Shown here in pieces: positions 38,218 to 47,410 of a stretch of 47,508 bases of DNA. The notes beneath the pieces were generated by a model, which ran no database searches, was not told where the DNA came from, and saw only the letters and a program-made list of their open reading frames with translations. The DNA comes from Anaerotalea alkaliphila (lineage in GTDB: Bacteria; Bacillota; Clostridia; Lachnospirales; Vallitaleaceae). The first letter of the stretch is position 1; the number at the start of each line of letters is the position of its first letter. The stretch covers positions 1-47,508 of the forward strand of contig NZ_JAAEEH010000026.1 in NCBI RefSeq assembly GCF_010179735.1, read 5' to 3'. The translations under genes and the position numbers were made by a program.

Positions 38218-39377
38218 TGGGTACCTTGAAAGAAATTCTGAAGAGCAACATCCGACAGTTCGGAATGATCATCGCTTTGGTGGCGATCATGTTGTTCTTT
38301 GCGGCATACACGGGGGGAATGTCCCTGACACCCCTGAACATTACGAACCTGGTGCTGCAGAACAGCTACATCCTGATTCTAGCCGTGGGAATGCTCCTTG
38401 TCATCGTGACGGGGAACATCGACCTGTCGGTAGGTTCCGTGGCGGCTTTTATTGGAGCCGTGGCAGCAACGCTTATGATATCCAATAATATGAATTTCCT
38501 GGCGGCTGCATTGATTTCCCTGTTGATTGGGGCTGGCATCGGCGCACTGCAGGGAAGCATCATTGCCTTCTTCAAAGTACCCGCATTCATCGTCACCTTG
38601 GGAGGCATGCTCTTCTTCCGTGGGCTTACCATGGTGGTGCTGGGAGGAAAGTCGCTGGCTCCGTTCCCTCCGCTTTTCACAAAAATCAGCTCCGGGTTCA
38701 TCCCGGACGTGCTCGGGGGTGAGGGAATCCACCTGACCACCATGGTCCTGAGTGTCCTCCTATCTGCTGTTTACGTGGTATTCCAGATCAGGGAAAGGAA
38801 GTCCAAGCAGAAGTATGGGTTTGAAGTGATTTCCCACACGTTCTTCGTAGGGCAGAATGTCCTGGTGCTGCTTGCAATCAACGCGTTCATGGCGGTCATC
38901 GCTTATTATCGTGGAATCCCCAACATCCTGATCCTGCTTGCGGTCCTGATTGTCATCTATGCATTCATCATGAAGAAAACCATCTTTGGCCGACATATCT
39001 ACGCATTGGGAGGAAGTGAAAAAGCTGCGCAACTCTCCGGTGTGAAGACAGCCCGAATAGCGCTCATGGTCTATATCAACATGGGCATGCTGGCTGCCTT
39101 GTCCGGCCTGGTTTTTGCCGCACGGCTGAATTCGGCGACCCCGAAGGCGGGGCAGGGATTCGAACTGGACGCCATCGCCTCCTGCTTCATCGGAGGAGCC
39201 TCCGCCAGCGGAGGCGTTGGCACGGTGGTTGGGGCCATCGTGGGTGGTCTGGTCATGGGTGTGATGAACAACGGGATGTCGCTGGTAGGACTGGGAATCG
39301 ACTGGCAACAGGCGATCAAGGGACTGGTTTTGGTCCTTGCCGTCCTTTTCGACATCTATACGAAATCCAAGAACTGA
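38214..39377 (+). CDS. gguB: Monosaccharide ABC transporter permease, GguB/MmsB-type (CUT2)
   Basis: A 387-residue permease with about ten helices. Family marks are [21 protein letters not shown], the GxxxG-rich [53 protein letters not shown] (cytosolic coupling loop) and [31 protein letters not shown]. The length near 390 with the long loop after GGEGIH is typical of GguB rather than RbsC (about 320). GGGAGG precedes the overlapping starts at 38214 and 38217. Translationally coupled to gguA. Confidence 0.95.
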   Translation: MMGTLKEILKSNIRQFGMIIALVAIMLFFAAYTGGMSLTPLNITNLVLQNSYILILAVGMLLVIVTGNIDLSVGSVAAFIGAVAATLMISNNMNFLAAALISLLIGAGIGALQGSIIAFFKVPAFIVTLGGMLFFRGLTMVVLGGKSLAPFPPLFTKISSGFIPDVLGGEGIHLTTMVLSVLLSAVYVVFQIRERKSKQKYGFEVISHTFFVGQNVLVLLAINAFMAVIAYYRGIPNILILLAVLIVIYAFIMKKTIFGRHIYALGGSEKAAQLSGVKTARIALMVYINMGMLAALSGLVFAARLNSATPKAGQGFELDAIASCFIGGASASGGVGTVVGAIVGGLVMGVMNNGMSLVGLGIDWQQAIKGLVLVLAVLFDIYTKSKN

Positions 39378-39390
39378 AGACAAATTGACG

Positions 39391-39419
39391 TTGAATAGTT
39401 GCACACCTCCCCTTATAAT
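39391..39419 (+). promoter_or_regulatory. Promoter for the four-gene sensory cassette
   Basis: TTGAAT (39391-39396), a 17-base spacer and TATAAT (39414-39419), 14 bases after the gguB stop. Transcription would start at about 39426 and run into the hairpin at 39429. Confidence 0.75.
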
Positions 39420-39428
39420 GGAACTAGC

Positions 39429-39454
39429 AGCCTTGGTTTATGACTAAGGCTTTT
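39429..39454 (+). terminator. Leader hairpin with short T-run (terminator or attenuator-like)
   Basis: A 9-bp stem (39429-39437 with 39443-39451, one G-T pair) with a 5-base loop is followed by TTTT. Its position 10 bases after the predicted -10 box makes it either the gguB terminator, the extreme 5' end of the next transcript, or an attenuator. The next gene starts at 39482. Confidence 0.55.
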
Positions 39455-39481
39455 CCTATTTGGGACAGGAGGAGGGTTTCG

Positions 39482-40513
39482 ATGAAGAGCCATATCATGT
39501 TTTTGCTGGCTTCAACGGCAGCATTTTTCCTTCTCTCCGCTTGCGCTGGCAGTATAGTGGAGCATGAAGGGATGGAAAACGGGACTTCCTTGCAGACGGA
39601 ACACAACAGAACCATCATCGCAGGAATCTACAAGTCGGGCGAACAAATCTATTTCATCAATGAGGGGTTCGAAGTGGAGCGGACCGTGCTGGAAAGGGGA
39701 GCCGACGAATTCATCTTCATTGATGTTCAAATGAACAATGAAAAGTATATGAGGGCAATCGAGGACATCATCTCCAGAAAAATCGACGGGGTCATCCTAT
39801 GCATTCCTGATCAAAAATTGAGCCTTTGGACGGTGACAAAGCTTCGGGATGCAGACATTCCCGTGGTTGCAACCAATGATCCGCTAATCAATCCAAACGG
39901 AACGCTGATTGCTCCTTTTGTGGGTGTGAACAACAGGCGGATCGGCGAAATGAACGGGGACTGGATGGCCAACTACGCCATCAAGAGCGGCATTTCGGAC
40001 CACCAAGATGTAGGGGTACTCATTTTGACGATGCGGATGGTGACCAGTGGCGTGGAGAGGGCGGCAGGTGAACAGGAAAGATTCAAGGAAATGCTGCCGG
40101 GGTTTCCCGAAAGCAGGATGTTCCATGCAAGTTACAACGGAGAAACGGACAAGGGGTTCAGCGCAGCCATCGATGTCTATGCCCAGCATCCGGAGATAAA
40201 AAAATGGCTTGTCATGAGCTCCAACGAGGAAGGGGCCATCGGTGCAGTCCGGGCCTTGGAACAGATAGGGCTTGACTGGGACTCCTGCGTGGTGGGACTT
40301 GGAGGATACCTGGCGAAGGACGAATTCAAGAAAGAGTATTCCGCCATGAAAGCGGCGAGCTTCTTTTCTCCCGGAGTCGTAGGAAGGACCGCAGCCAATA
40401 CGCTGATGGATTGGATCAACGAGGGCAAGGAGATGCCTATGGAGCAACTGTTCAATGGCGTCATTATCACTAAGGAAAATTATAAGGAAGTCATGGGTGA
40501 ATATGCCGACTAG
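39482..40513 (+). CDS. AraF-like arabinose-type sugar-binding lipoprotein
   Basis: A 343-residue lipoprotein with lipobox LLSAC (C21). The mature protein is a PBP1-fold sugar-binding domain that resembles E. coli AraF in several stretches: GVILCIPDQKLSLWTVTKLRDADIPVVATND, HPEIKKWLVMSSNEEGAIGAVRALEQIG and GVIITKENYKEVMGEY. It may supply substrate to GguAB or act as the extracellular sensory partner of the kinase encoded next, as reported for the XylFII protein with LytS/YesN in clostridial xylose sensing. ATG 39482 has AGGAGGAGG just upstream; an earlier in-frame ATG lies in the hairpin. The kinase frame starts within 32 bases of the stop. The ligand is inferred from resemblance. Confidence 0.87.
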   Translation: MKSHIMFLLASTAAFFLLSACAGSIVEHEGMENGTSLQTEHNRTIIAGIYKSGEQIYFINEGFEVERTVLERGADEFIFIDVQMNNEKYMRAIEDIISRKIDGVILCIPDQKLSLWTVTKLRDADIPVVATNDPLINPNGTLIAPFVGVNNRRIGEMNGDWMANYAIKSGISDHQDVGVLILTMRMVTSGVERAAGEQERFKEMLPGFPESRMFHASYNGETDKGFSAAIDVYAQHPEIKKWLVMSSNEEGAIGAVRALEQIGLDWDSCVVGLGGYLAKDEFKKEYSAMKAASFFSPGVVGRTAANTLMDWINEGKEMPMEQLFNGVIITKENYKEVMGEYAD

Positions 40514-40544
40514 GCTTTTGTTTTCTTGTGCCGGGGGTGAGGGT

Positions 40545-42329
40545 ATGCTTGCAAGGCTGAAAAATCAATACGGGAATCTTAGGATCCGGAACAAGATGAT
40601 GGTGAACTTTCTGCTTGTTGTCATACTGACGGTCTTTGCGTTGAGTTATCTGAACATGAACATCCTGAGAAGCTCGTTGATGGACGTAACCAATGAGCAT
40701 ACCTACCAAATGGTCGAGCAGGTAAACGTGCGGATCGATTCCTATGTTTCCGGAATGAACAAGACGATTGATCTGCTGGTGGAGAATGCGGACGTGAGGG
40801 CATACATCAACCGGAAAGAAGAATCCAGTGAAGACCTGGAGCTGGAAAAGGCGGTCCTTGAAAGCCTCAACCTCTATACAAGAAACGACAGCAACATCAT
40901 CGGCATGCTGATCGCAAGCGAGGACGGGGGCATCATCAGCGCCACCATGGAAAAAATTGAGGAAAACCCGGTGACGGAAGAATTATGGTATATGCAGACA
41001 ATAGAGAACCCTAAAGGGATCCACCTTTTCAGCCAACCAATCGGACGCAATGTGCGGAGCCGCTTTTCCAATTATAACGCAGACAACGTGGTCTCCCTAT
41101 CCAAGGCAATCTTCAACAGGCAGGGCGAAGTAGCCGGTGTCGCACTGATCGACATGAAATTGTCTGCCATAGAGAGTATTATTGACAGTGTTGTCCTCGG
41201 CAAATCTGGATTCCTGTTCATCCTCCAGGACAACGGACAGACTGTGTATGCGCCCGTCAATCCTCTGGTCTACCGGATTAGGATGGAGGAGGCTGTACAG
41301 GATAGGATTGTGGAGATTGGGTCGGAGGAATACCAGATTCTAAGCATACGATCAGGATATACGGGATGGAACATGGTGGGGGTTTTTCCCACAGGAGAAA
41401 CCCTGCAGGTGATTGTCCAGGTGATTTCCTCCTTTGTGCTGTACGGCCTGATCATCTTCGCCATCGCCATCTTCCTGTCCCATTATCTCACCAGTTCCCT
41501 GACAAAACCCATCAGCACCTTGGGGGCGCTGATGGAGCGGGCGGAGGAAGGTCAATTGGACCAGGTGTTTGTCAGTTCCTATACCGATGAAATCAGCCAG
41601 TTGGGGCATCGATTCAACAAGATGCTGGAATCCATCCAGAATCTCCTGCAAATGGTATATGTGGAACAGAAGGAAAAAAGGGAGGCGGAGTTGCGGGCGT
41701 TCCAAGCGCAAATAAACCCCCATTTCCTGTACAACACGCTGGACACCATCAATTGGATGGCTATAGAGCATGGTGCGGACGATATCGCCGAAATGGTCAC
41801 CGCTCTGACGGACCTGTTCAGGATCGGACTCAGCAAGGGGAATGAAATCATCCCTTTGGAAAATGAAATCAAGCATGTGGAAAGCTATCTTAAAATACAG
41901 AGGGTCCGCTATGAAGCCATGATCCAATACGAAATAATCTGCAGCCGGCAGTTGAAGCGACTGCGGGTCATCAAGCTGATCATCCAGCCAATCGTGGAGA
42001 ATGCCATTTACCATGGCATAAAAACGAATGACAGGCCTGGAGAAATCAGGATAGAGGTGGATATCCGGGAAGGCTGGCTCCTGATTTCGGTTTCAGACAA
42101 CGGAGCAGGGATTCCTGCTGAAAAGGTGGCGCAACTGAATGCCATGTTGTGTGGTGAGTTGGAGAGGGCGGATGCGTTCGGCATCGGACTCTTCAACGTC
42201 AATGAGCGGTTGCGTCTGAATTTTGGAAACGAATTCGGTGTTGAAGTGGACAGTGTAGAGGGGGAAGGGACACGGGTTTTCATCCGGCATCCGATTCTCC
42301 TTGACGAGCAGGAGGTGCGCGATGCATAG
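40545..42329 (+). CDS. YesM/LytS-type sensor histidine kinase (system 2)
   Basis: A 594-residue kinase. Order: transmembrane helix 18-39 (VNFLLVVILTVFALSYLNMNI), external dCache-like sensor (about 40-285), second helix (about 289-313), HAMP with the start KPISTLGALMERAEEG, then His_kinase with H393 in FQAQINPHFLYNTLDTINWM, N-box QPIVENAIYHGIK, DNGAGIP and GIGLFNVNERL. ATG 40545 is preferred, with GGTGAGGG just upstream; ATG 40503 overlaps the preceding gene but lacks a ribosome site. Flanked by two sugar-binding proteins of its own operon, it probably receives its signal from one of them. Its end overlaps the regulator by 8 bases. Confidence 0.92.
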   Translation: MLARLKNQYGNLRIRNKMMVNFLLVVILTVFALSYLNMNILRSSLMDVTNEHTYQMVEQVNVRIDSYVSGMNKTIDLLVENADVRAYINRKEESSEDLELEKAVLESLNLYTRNDSNIIGMLIASEDGGIISATMEKIEENPVTEELWYMQTIENPKGIHLFSQPIGRNVRSRFSNYNADNVVSLSKAIFNRQGEVAGVALIDMKLSAIESIIDSVVLGKSGFLFILQDNGQTVYAPVNPLVYRIRMEEAVQDRIVEIGSEEYQILSIRSGYTGWNMVGVFPTGETLQVIVQVISSFVLYGLIIFAIAIFLSHYLTSSLTKPISTLGALMERAEEGQLDQVFVSSYTDEISQLGHRFNKMLESIQNLLQMVYVEQKEKREAELRAFQAQINPHFLYNTLDTINWMAIEHGADDIAEMVTALTDLFRIGLSKGNEIIPLENEIKHVESYLKIQRVRYEAMIQYEIICSRQLKRLRVIKLIIQPIVENAIYHGIKTNDRPGEIRIEVDIREGWLLISVSDNGAGIPAEKVAQLNAMLCGELERADAFGIGLFNVNERLRLNFGNEFGVEVDSVEGEGTRVFIRHPILLDEQEVRDA

Positions 42330-43542
42330 GATGATTGTAGCGGATGACGAGCCCAAGATACGGAGGGGACTCATAAGTCTCCACTGGGACGAAATCGGGG
42401 TGGAAATCGTTGCGGAAGCCAGCAATGGGAAGGAGGCGTTGGAACTGGCCATCGAACAGCAACCGGATCTTATGCTTGTGGACATCAACATGCCAATCCT
42501 CAACGGCTTGGATCTGATTAGAGAAATCAAGAGCTTGTTGCCGGAGTGCATGCTGGTCATCGTTTCAGGATATGATGAATTTTCCTATGCGAAAGAGGCA
42601 TTCAAGTTGAATGTGTTCGACTATATACTCAAGCCGGTGAACCGGAACGAACTGATGAACACGGTGAAGAGGGCTGTGGATGTGCTGGACGAAAAAAGAA
42701 GAGAAGGAACAATCGTGCAGTGGGCGGAGGCACAGGTCGGGAGCGGGCGGTCGGAGTTGAAACGCCAGTTCGTCAGCCACTGGCTGCTGGGAAGGCTTCA
42801 TCAGACCAAGATGGAGGAGGAGTACCGGGTTTTTTCCATGGACCAATATGGTGGAGGATACCTGCTCCTTCTACGCTTCCTGGAATTTGAAAAAAAGGAT
42901 GCCCCCGCATTCGACACCGGCCTTCTTTCCTTTGCGGTCGAAAACATCGCAGAAGAAATTGCAAAATCGGTTGCAGAATGTGTGTTGGTATTCCCCCTGG
43001 AGCAGGGGGAATACGGTCTGTTGCTTTCGGCAACCGATCCGTCTGTTGTGGACACACTTGGACAGGACCTGAAGAGCGCCCTGCGCCAATACCTGGGAAG
43101 GCATTGCGTTGTGGTCCATCAGCAATTGGGGGGCGATGCACAGGATTTGCGGCGGGCATACATAAGCTTGTCGGATGTTTTGAAGCAGGATCTGGAATTG
43201 ACGCCGCTGGTCCTTTTTGCAAAATCCTATCTGGAGGAGCACTACAGCAATCACTCCCTAAGCCTGCAGGAGGTGGCGGACCAAATCAAGGTGAGCCCGG
43301 CCTACCTGAGCCGCATGATTAAAAAGGAGACAGGACTGACATTCTCCGACCTGCTGACAAAAGCACGCATCGACGAATCCCTGCGCTTGATGAAAAATCC
43401 TGCCATGAGAATCCTGGAGATTTCGGATGCCGCTGGATACAGCAGCCAGCATTACTTCAGCGCTGCTTTCAAGAAACTGATGGGAGTCAGTCCGAACACC
43501 TATCGGACCAACCGGATGGGGGATGGGACATGGCAAAGATAA
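42322..43542 (+). CDS. YesN-type response regulator with AraC DNA-binding domain (system 2)
   Basis: A 406-residue regulator: receiver domain with D8/D9 and phospho-acceptor D54 (MLVDINMPILNG), conserved SGYDEFSYAKEA and FDYILKPV (Lys), a middle region of about 170 residues of unknown fold, and a C-terminal AraC double helix-turn-helix (LSLQEVADQIKVSPAYLSRMIKKETG and ILEISDAAGYSSQHYFSAAFKKLMGVSPNTYR). It is shorter than the regulator of system 1 (544 residues). AGGAGG precedes ATG 42322, inside the kinase gene. The likely targets are the gguAB operon and its own operon. Confidence 0.93.
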   Translation: MHRMIVADDEPKIRRGLISLHWDEIGVEIVAEASNGKEALELAIEQQPDLMLVDINMPILNGLDLIREIKSLLPECMLVIVSGYDEFSYAKEAFKLNVFDYILKPVNRNELMNTVKRAVDVLDEKRREGTIVQWAEAQVGSGRSELKRQFVSHWLLGRLHQTKMEEEYRVFSMDQYGGGYLLLLRFLEFEKKDAPAFDTGLLSFAVENIAEEIAKSVAECVLVFPLEQGEYGLLLSATDPSVVDTLGQDLKSALRQYLGRHCVVVHQQLGGDAQDLRRAYISLSDVLKQDLELTPLVLFAKSYLEEHYSNHSLSLQEVADQIKVSPAYLSRMIKKETGLTFSDLLTKARIDESLRLMKNPAMRILEISDAAGYSSQHYFSAAFKKLMGVSPNTYRTNRMGDGTWQR

Positions 43543-45332
43543 AAGGGAAATGGCTGTTGGGAATGACCGTACTAATCCTTTTTCTGGGAGTTATCTCCTT
43601 TGGCCTCCCGCAGATGTTCTCCGGCTCCAACAAGCCGGGAGTCGAGTATTTGATTGGAATGTCCCACCCCAACCTTTCTGACGAGACGCAAATCGCAGCG
43701 CATACGTCAATGATTGAGGAGTTGGCCAGACATCCCAACGCAAGGCTGATTTTCACAAATGCTGGAGGCAGCACATACAAGCAGATCAAGGACATCGACA
43801 AGTTGGTAAACTACGGCGTGGACCTGCTGATCATCACGGCCAACGATGCGAACATACTTGGCCCCATATTGAACAGGGTGAATGAACGGATTCCCGTCAT
43901 GCTTTTGGGCAAGGACATCCCCTATTATTCCTATCGGATGTTCATCGGTCCCGACATGCTCTCGGTGGGAGAAAAGGCGGCTGAAGGCTTGCACCAGATC
44001 CTTGGGGACAAGAAGGCCTCGGTGGTGGCTGTCAACGGACCCATCGACGATCCGGTTGTGATGCAGATAAGGAAAGGGTTCACGGACGAAATCAACCGCA
44101 ATGTGAAAATCAAAATCGAACACAATATCTACTGCGACTGGCTGCGTACGGAAGCGGAGGAAAACCTGCAAAGATTGTTGCGGCTGGGAGGGGAAGTGGA
44201 CGCTGTGTTCGCACAGAACAGCACCATGGCCCAAGGAGCCATAAACGCATTGCAACAAGAGGGGCTGAGCATTCCTGTCATCAGTGTCGCCGGAGTGCTG
44301 ACGGACCAGTTGAAGCAGGCGTTGCGAGAGGGAAGGTTGGAGGCTGTCCTGTATGCGCCCATAGGCGGGAAGGAAGCGATCGACTATGCAATGCGTATAC
44401 TGCATGGTGAGGAAGGTATCCCCCAAAAAATCATTTTCAGAAGCATTCTGGTCACCAGGGAGAATCTGGGAACCCTTCGACTTTGGGACGGGCGCGAGGA
44501 TGGACCTATGGCGGAGCCCTACAGGATCGGATATATAGAGTCGGATTTATGGAAGGGAAGCGGGATTTCAGATATGGAAGGTGTCCTATGGATTGTGGGG
44601 AATCTGACAAATCCGTCTTCTGTGGAACAGAAGGACAAGGAGCAGAAGGAAATGTTCGAAAACTTCCTTGCTTCAGGAGTCGACATGGTCATGTTCAGCC
44701 CTGTATTCAGCTACGGTTGGGAAGAATTGTTGCTCCAGGCCCAAAGGGAAGCGGTACAGGTCGTATTGTTGGGAAATCCTGTCAAATCTTCCGCCCAGAA
44801 CCTGGTTTACATCGGTCCGGACCATGAGAACCAGGGCAGGATTGCGGCCCAGCATATCATTGAGGACATCTATGGGAAAAAGGCAAAAATAAAAATCCTG
44901 GAAATCACCGGCAATCTGGATTCCCTGGCAGCCATGCAGCGCTCGGGAGGTTTTCGGCAGATCACAAACGGCTACTCCAGAATTGAAATTGCTGAAGTGT
45001 TCGAGGGTACCATGAATCCGAACCGAATCCAAGAGATGATTGTGCTGGCATTCAAGAAGCACAGGCAGGAAATCAATGTGGTCTTCCTGCACGCGGACAC
45101 ATGGGTGCCCCATACCCTGTCCGCATTGGAGGAACTGGGACTGGAGCCGGGGCTGGATGTACACCTGATTGTTGCGAATATGGGGGATTCGGTCTATGGA
45201 ATCGATAAAGTTGGAATCCAGGTGATCTCACAATCGACCTACGAAAACCAGATCAGGCACCTTTTGGTGGACTCCCCAAAAGGAGATGCAAAAATAGAAA
45301 AGGTCTTTCTTGCAGACCGGATTCTGCAGTAA
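43530..45332 (+). CDS. Membrane-anchored tandem double sugar-binding-domain protein (putative sensor)
   Basis: A 600-residue protein. Residues 7-26 form one hydrophobic helix (KWLLGMTVLILFLGVISFGL) with no lipobox Cys and no clear signal-peptidase site, so it probably stays anchored. Then come two complete PBP1-type sugar-binding domains, about 38-312 and 331-597. Both repeat the same core: domain 1 has MFIGPDMLSVGEKAAEGL and later RKGFTDEI, domain 2 has VYIGPDHENQGRIAAQHI and RSGGFRQI; domain 1 closes with the usual SILVTRENL. The two are diverged, so this is an old fusion or duplication. The gene overlaps the regulator by 13 bases and ends the operon. Ordinary importers use single-domain binding proteins, so a sensory role with the kinase is my inference; a transport role is possible. 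Confidence 0.82.
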   Translation: MAKIKGKWLLGMTVLILFLGVISFGLPQMFSGSNKPGVEYLIGMSHPNLSDETQIAAHTSMIEELARHPNARLIFTNAGGSTYKQIKDIDKLVNYGVDLLIITANDANILGPILNRVNERIPVMLLGKDIPYYSYRMFIGPDMLSVGEKAAEGLHQILGDKKASVVAVNGPIDDPVVMQIRKGFTDEINRNVKIKIEHNIYCDWLRTEAEENLQRLLRLGGEVDAVFAQNSTMAQGAINALQQEGLSIPVISVAGVLTDQLKQALREGRLEAVLYAPIGGKEAIDYAMRILHGEEGIPQKIIFRSILVTRENLGTLRLWDGREDGPMAEPYRIGYIESDLWKGSGISDMEGVLWIVGNLTNPSSVEQKDKEQKEMFENFLASGVDMVMFSPVFSYGWEELLLQAQREAVQVVLLGNPVKSSAQNLVYIGPDHENQGRIAAQHIIEDIYGKKAKIKILEITGNLDSLAAMQRSGGFRQITNGYSRIEIAEVFEGTMNPNRIQEMIVLAFKKHRQEINVVFLHADTWVPHTLSALEELGLEPGLDVHLIVANMGDSVYGIDKVGIQVISQSTYENQIRHLLVDSPKGDAKIEKVFLADRILQ

Positions 45333-45364
45333 GCAGGGGAGCGGCTATGACCGCTCCCCTGCTT
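45331..45364. terminator. 14-bp perfect hairpin shared by convergent genes and containing both stop codons
   Basis: 45331-45344 and 45351-45364 are perfect inverted repeats with a 6-base loop. The plus-strand TAA overlaps the left arm and the minus-strand TAG lies in the loop, so the last codons of the ABC-F gene are part of the stem. No U-tract follows on either strand. Confidence 0.72.
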
Positions 45365-47333
45365 CCATTTCGTCCTCCAGATCCGACCATTCCCCATACA
45401 ATTCCTCCAGGAGGAGGCTCAATTCCTCCTTCTCCTTGTTCAGCTCCTGGGTCTTCTGGTAGCTGGTGTACACCTCTTCCAGACAGAGCTGGCTGTCGAT
45501 GGCGGCCATTTTCCCTTCCGTCTCCTGGATGGCTTCCTCCACCTGCAGGAAGCGGTTCTTCAGGCGGCGGCGCTTGGTTTCCGCCTCCTTCTGGCGCAAC
45601 CAGGCTTCTTTGGTGTTGGAGGCAGGTTCCGGCGGACTTCCCCCTCCGGCTGGCTTGCTTCCGGAGAAGTCCAGAAGGTCCGGATCTTCCCGGTCCTTCT
45701 GCAGCTGCCGCTTCTTTTCCAGATAGGCGTCGTAGTTGCCCAGATACTCGGTGAAACGGCCGTTCTCCAGCTCCAGCACCTTGGTGGCCACCTGGTTGAT
45801 GAAGTAGCGGTCGTGGCTGATGAAGAGGAGGGTGCCGGTGTAGCTGCAAAGCACCTGCTCCAGGACCCCCTTGGAGACCATGTCCAGGTGGTTGGTGGGT
45901 TCGTCCAGCAGGAGGAAGTTCCCCTTGGACAGCATGAGCTTGCAGAGGGTCAGGCGCCCTTTTTCCCCGCCGCTGAGGCTGTCCACGGTCTTGAAGACGT
46001 CGTCTCCGGTGAACAGGAAGGCGGCCAGGGTGTTCCGGACCTCCGTATTGGTCATGCCGGGGTAGGTGTCGTGGATTTCATCCATGAGGGTCTTGGTGGA
46101 GTCCAGCTGCTGGTGCTCCTGGTCGTAGTAGGCCACATGCACGTTGGTGCCGAAGTAAATGGAGCCCTTCTGCACGGGGATGTGGGAGGTCAGAAGCTTC
46201 AGGAGGGTGGACTTGCCGGTGCCGTTGGCGCCCACCAGGGCCACCCTTTCCCCTTTCCGGATGGAAAGGCTCATGTCGGTGAAAAGCTCCAGGCGGTCGA
46301 AGGCATGGCCCAGCCCGCTGATGGCGAGGACGTCCTGGCCGCTCTCCAACCGGGGTGTGAGCCTGAAGCGCATGGTGTCGTCCAGGGTCTGGGGCCGGTC
46401 CACCAGGGCCATCTTGTCCAGGGCCTTCTCCTTGCTCTGGGCCCTCCGGACGAACTTCTCCATGCCCCTTCCCTTCAGCTCCCGGATGGAGTCCTGCTGC
46501 CTGCGGATCTCCTTCTGCTGGTTGCTGTAGTGTTTCAGGGCGATTTCCTGGTCATGGGCCTTGGCGGCCGCATAGAAGGAATAGTTGCCCGAATAGACCT
46601 TGGCGGCACCGTGTTCGATTTCGATGGTCTTCCTGGTGACCTGGTCCAGAAAATACCGGTCATGGGACACCACCACCAGTGTCTTCCGGTAGCCGGAAAG
46701 GAACCCCTCCAGCCACCGGGTGGCGTCGATGTCCAGGTGGTTGGTGGGTTCGTCCAGCAGCAGCAGGTCGGGGGTACGGACCAGAAGCCTTCCCAAGGCC
46801 AGGCGGGTCTTCTGTCCGCCGGATAGGGTCTCCAGCTTCCGGCCGTAGTCCTCCTCGTAGAAACCGAGGCCGTTCAACACCCCCTTGACCAGGCTCCGGT
46901 AGCTGTAGCCGTCCAGGTCCTCGTACTGGTGGCGGAGGGTTGCGTACTCATGGGTGCGTTTTTCCAGCAGCTCCATGTCCATGGTCCTGGACGGCACGTT
47001 CCCCTCCCCTCCCAGGGAGGATTCCATCTCGCGCAAGGCGTCTTCCAGTTCCAGGATCTCTTCGTTGGCATGGAGCATTTCCTCGTACAGGGTCCTGTCC
47101 GTGTCCAGGAATGCGTTCTGCGAAAGGTATCCCAGGGTGGTGCCGCCGGGAATGGTGACGGTGCCGCCGGTCTTTTCCAGCTCGCCTGCGATGACCTTCA
47201 GCAAAGTGGATTTGCCGGCTCCGTTGATGCCCACGATGGACACTTTGTCCCCCTCATTCAATTGGAAACTTACATCCCGAAGGACTTCGTCGGTTGCAAA
47301 GGCAACCTGTATTTTTTGACAAGATAAAATCAT
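45345..47333 (-). CDS. ABC-F family ATP-binding protein (ribosome-associated translation factor type)
   Basis: A 662-residue soluble protein with two ABC domains and no membrane segment. Domain 1: Walker [10 protein letters not shown] (35-43), signature [15 protein letters not shown], Walker [14 protein letters not shown]. An interdomain linker rich in Lys, Arg and Gln ([16 protein letters not shown]) is the ribosome-contacting arm. Domain 2: [38 protein letters not shown] charged C-terminal coiled coil spans about the last 120 residues, as in Uup/YdiF. ABC-F proteins bind the ribosomal E site and resolve stalling; some give antibiotic resistance, but this looks like a housekeeping type. The start at 47333 (MILSCQKI) matches family starts; ATG 47339 is an alternative. 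No ribosome site lies at the usual distance. Confidence 0.9.
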   Translation of the reverse strand: MILSCQKIQVAFATDEVLRDVSFQLNEGDKVSIVGINGAGKSTLLKVIAGELEKTGGTVTIPGGTTLGYLSQNAFLDTDRTLYEEMLHANEEILELEDALREMESSLGGEGNVPSRTMDMELLEKRTHEYATLRHQYEDLDGYSYRSLVKGVLNGLGFYEEDYGRKLETLSGGQKTRLALGRLLVRTPDLLLLDEPTNHLDIDATRWLEGFLSGYRKTLVVVSHDRYFLDQVTRKTIEIEHGAAKVYSGNYSFYAAAKAHDQEIALKHYSNQQKEIRRQQDSIRELKGRGMEKFVRRAQSKEKALDKMALVDRPQTLDDTMRFRLTPRLESGQDVLAISGLGHAFDRLELFTDMSLSIRKGERVALVGANGTGKSTLLKLLTSHIPVQKGSIYFGTNVHVAYYDQEHQQLDSTKTLMDEIHDTYPGMTNTEVRNTLAAFLFTGDDVFKTVDSLSGGEKGRLTLCKLMLSKGNFLLLDEPTNHLDMVSKGVLEQVLCSYTGTLLFISHDRYFINQVATKVLELENGRFTEYLGNYDAYLEKKRQLQKDREDPDLLDFSGSKPAGGGSPPEPASNTKEAWLRQKEAETKRRRLKNRFLQVEEAIQETEGKMAAIDSQLCLEEVYTSYQKTQELNKEKEELSLLLEELYGEWSDLEDEMEAGERS

Positions 47334-47360
47334 GGCCATATGGCCGGAGGAACCCCTCCG
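47334..47360 (-). promoter_or_regulatory. Structured leader at the ABC-F start (palindrome plus hairpin sequestering GGAGG)
   Basis: Immediately upstream of the start codon lies the perfect 12-base palindrome GGCCATATGGCC (47334-47345), next to a 6-bp hairpin CGGAGG/CCTCCG (47345-47350 with 47355-47360). The only GGAGG in the leader is paired in this hairpin and lies about 15 bases or more from either start codon. This could throttle initiation; no leader peptide was identified. Confidence 0.5.
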
Positions 47361-47381
47361 ACCGCTCCTTTCCGTTGAAAC

Positions 47382-47410
47382 ATTGTACCAAATCGCTGGC
47401 GCGATGGCTA
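47382..47410 (-). promoter_or_regulatory. Extended -10 promoter for the ABC-F gene
   Basis: On the minus strand: TAGCCA (47410-47405), a 17-base spacer ending in TGG, and TACAAT (47387-47382). The last 98 bases of the window (47411-47508) show no gene; they are AT-rich near the edge. Confidence 0.65.
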
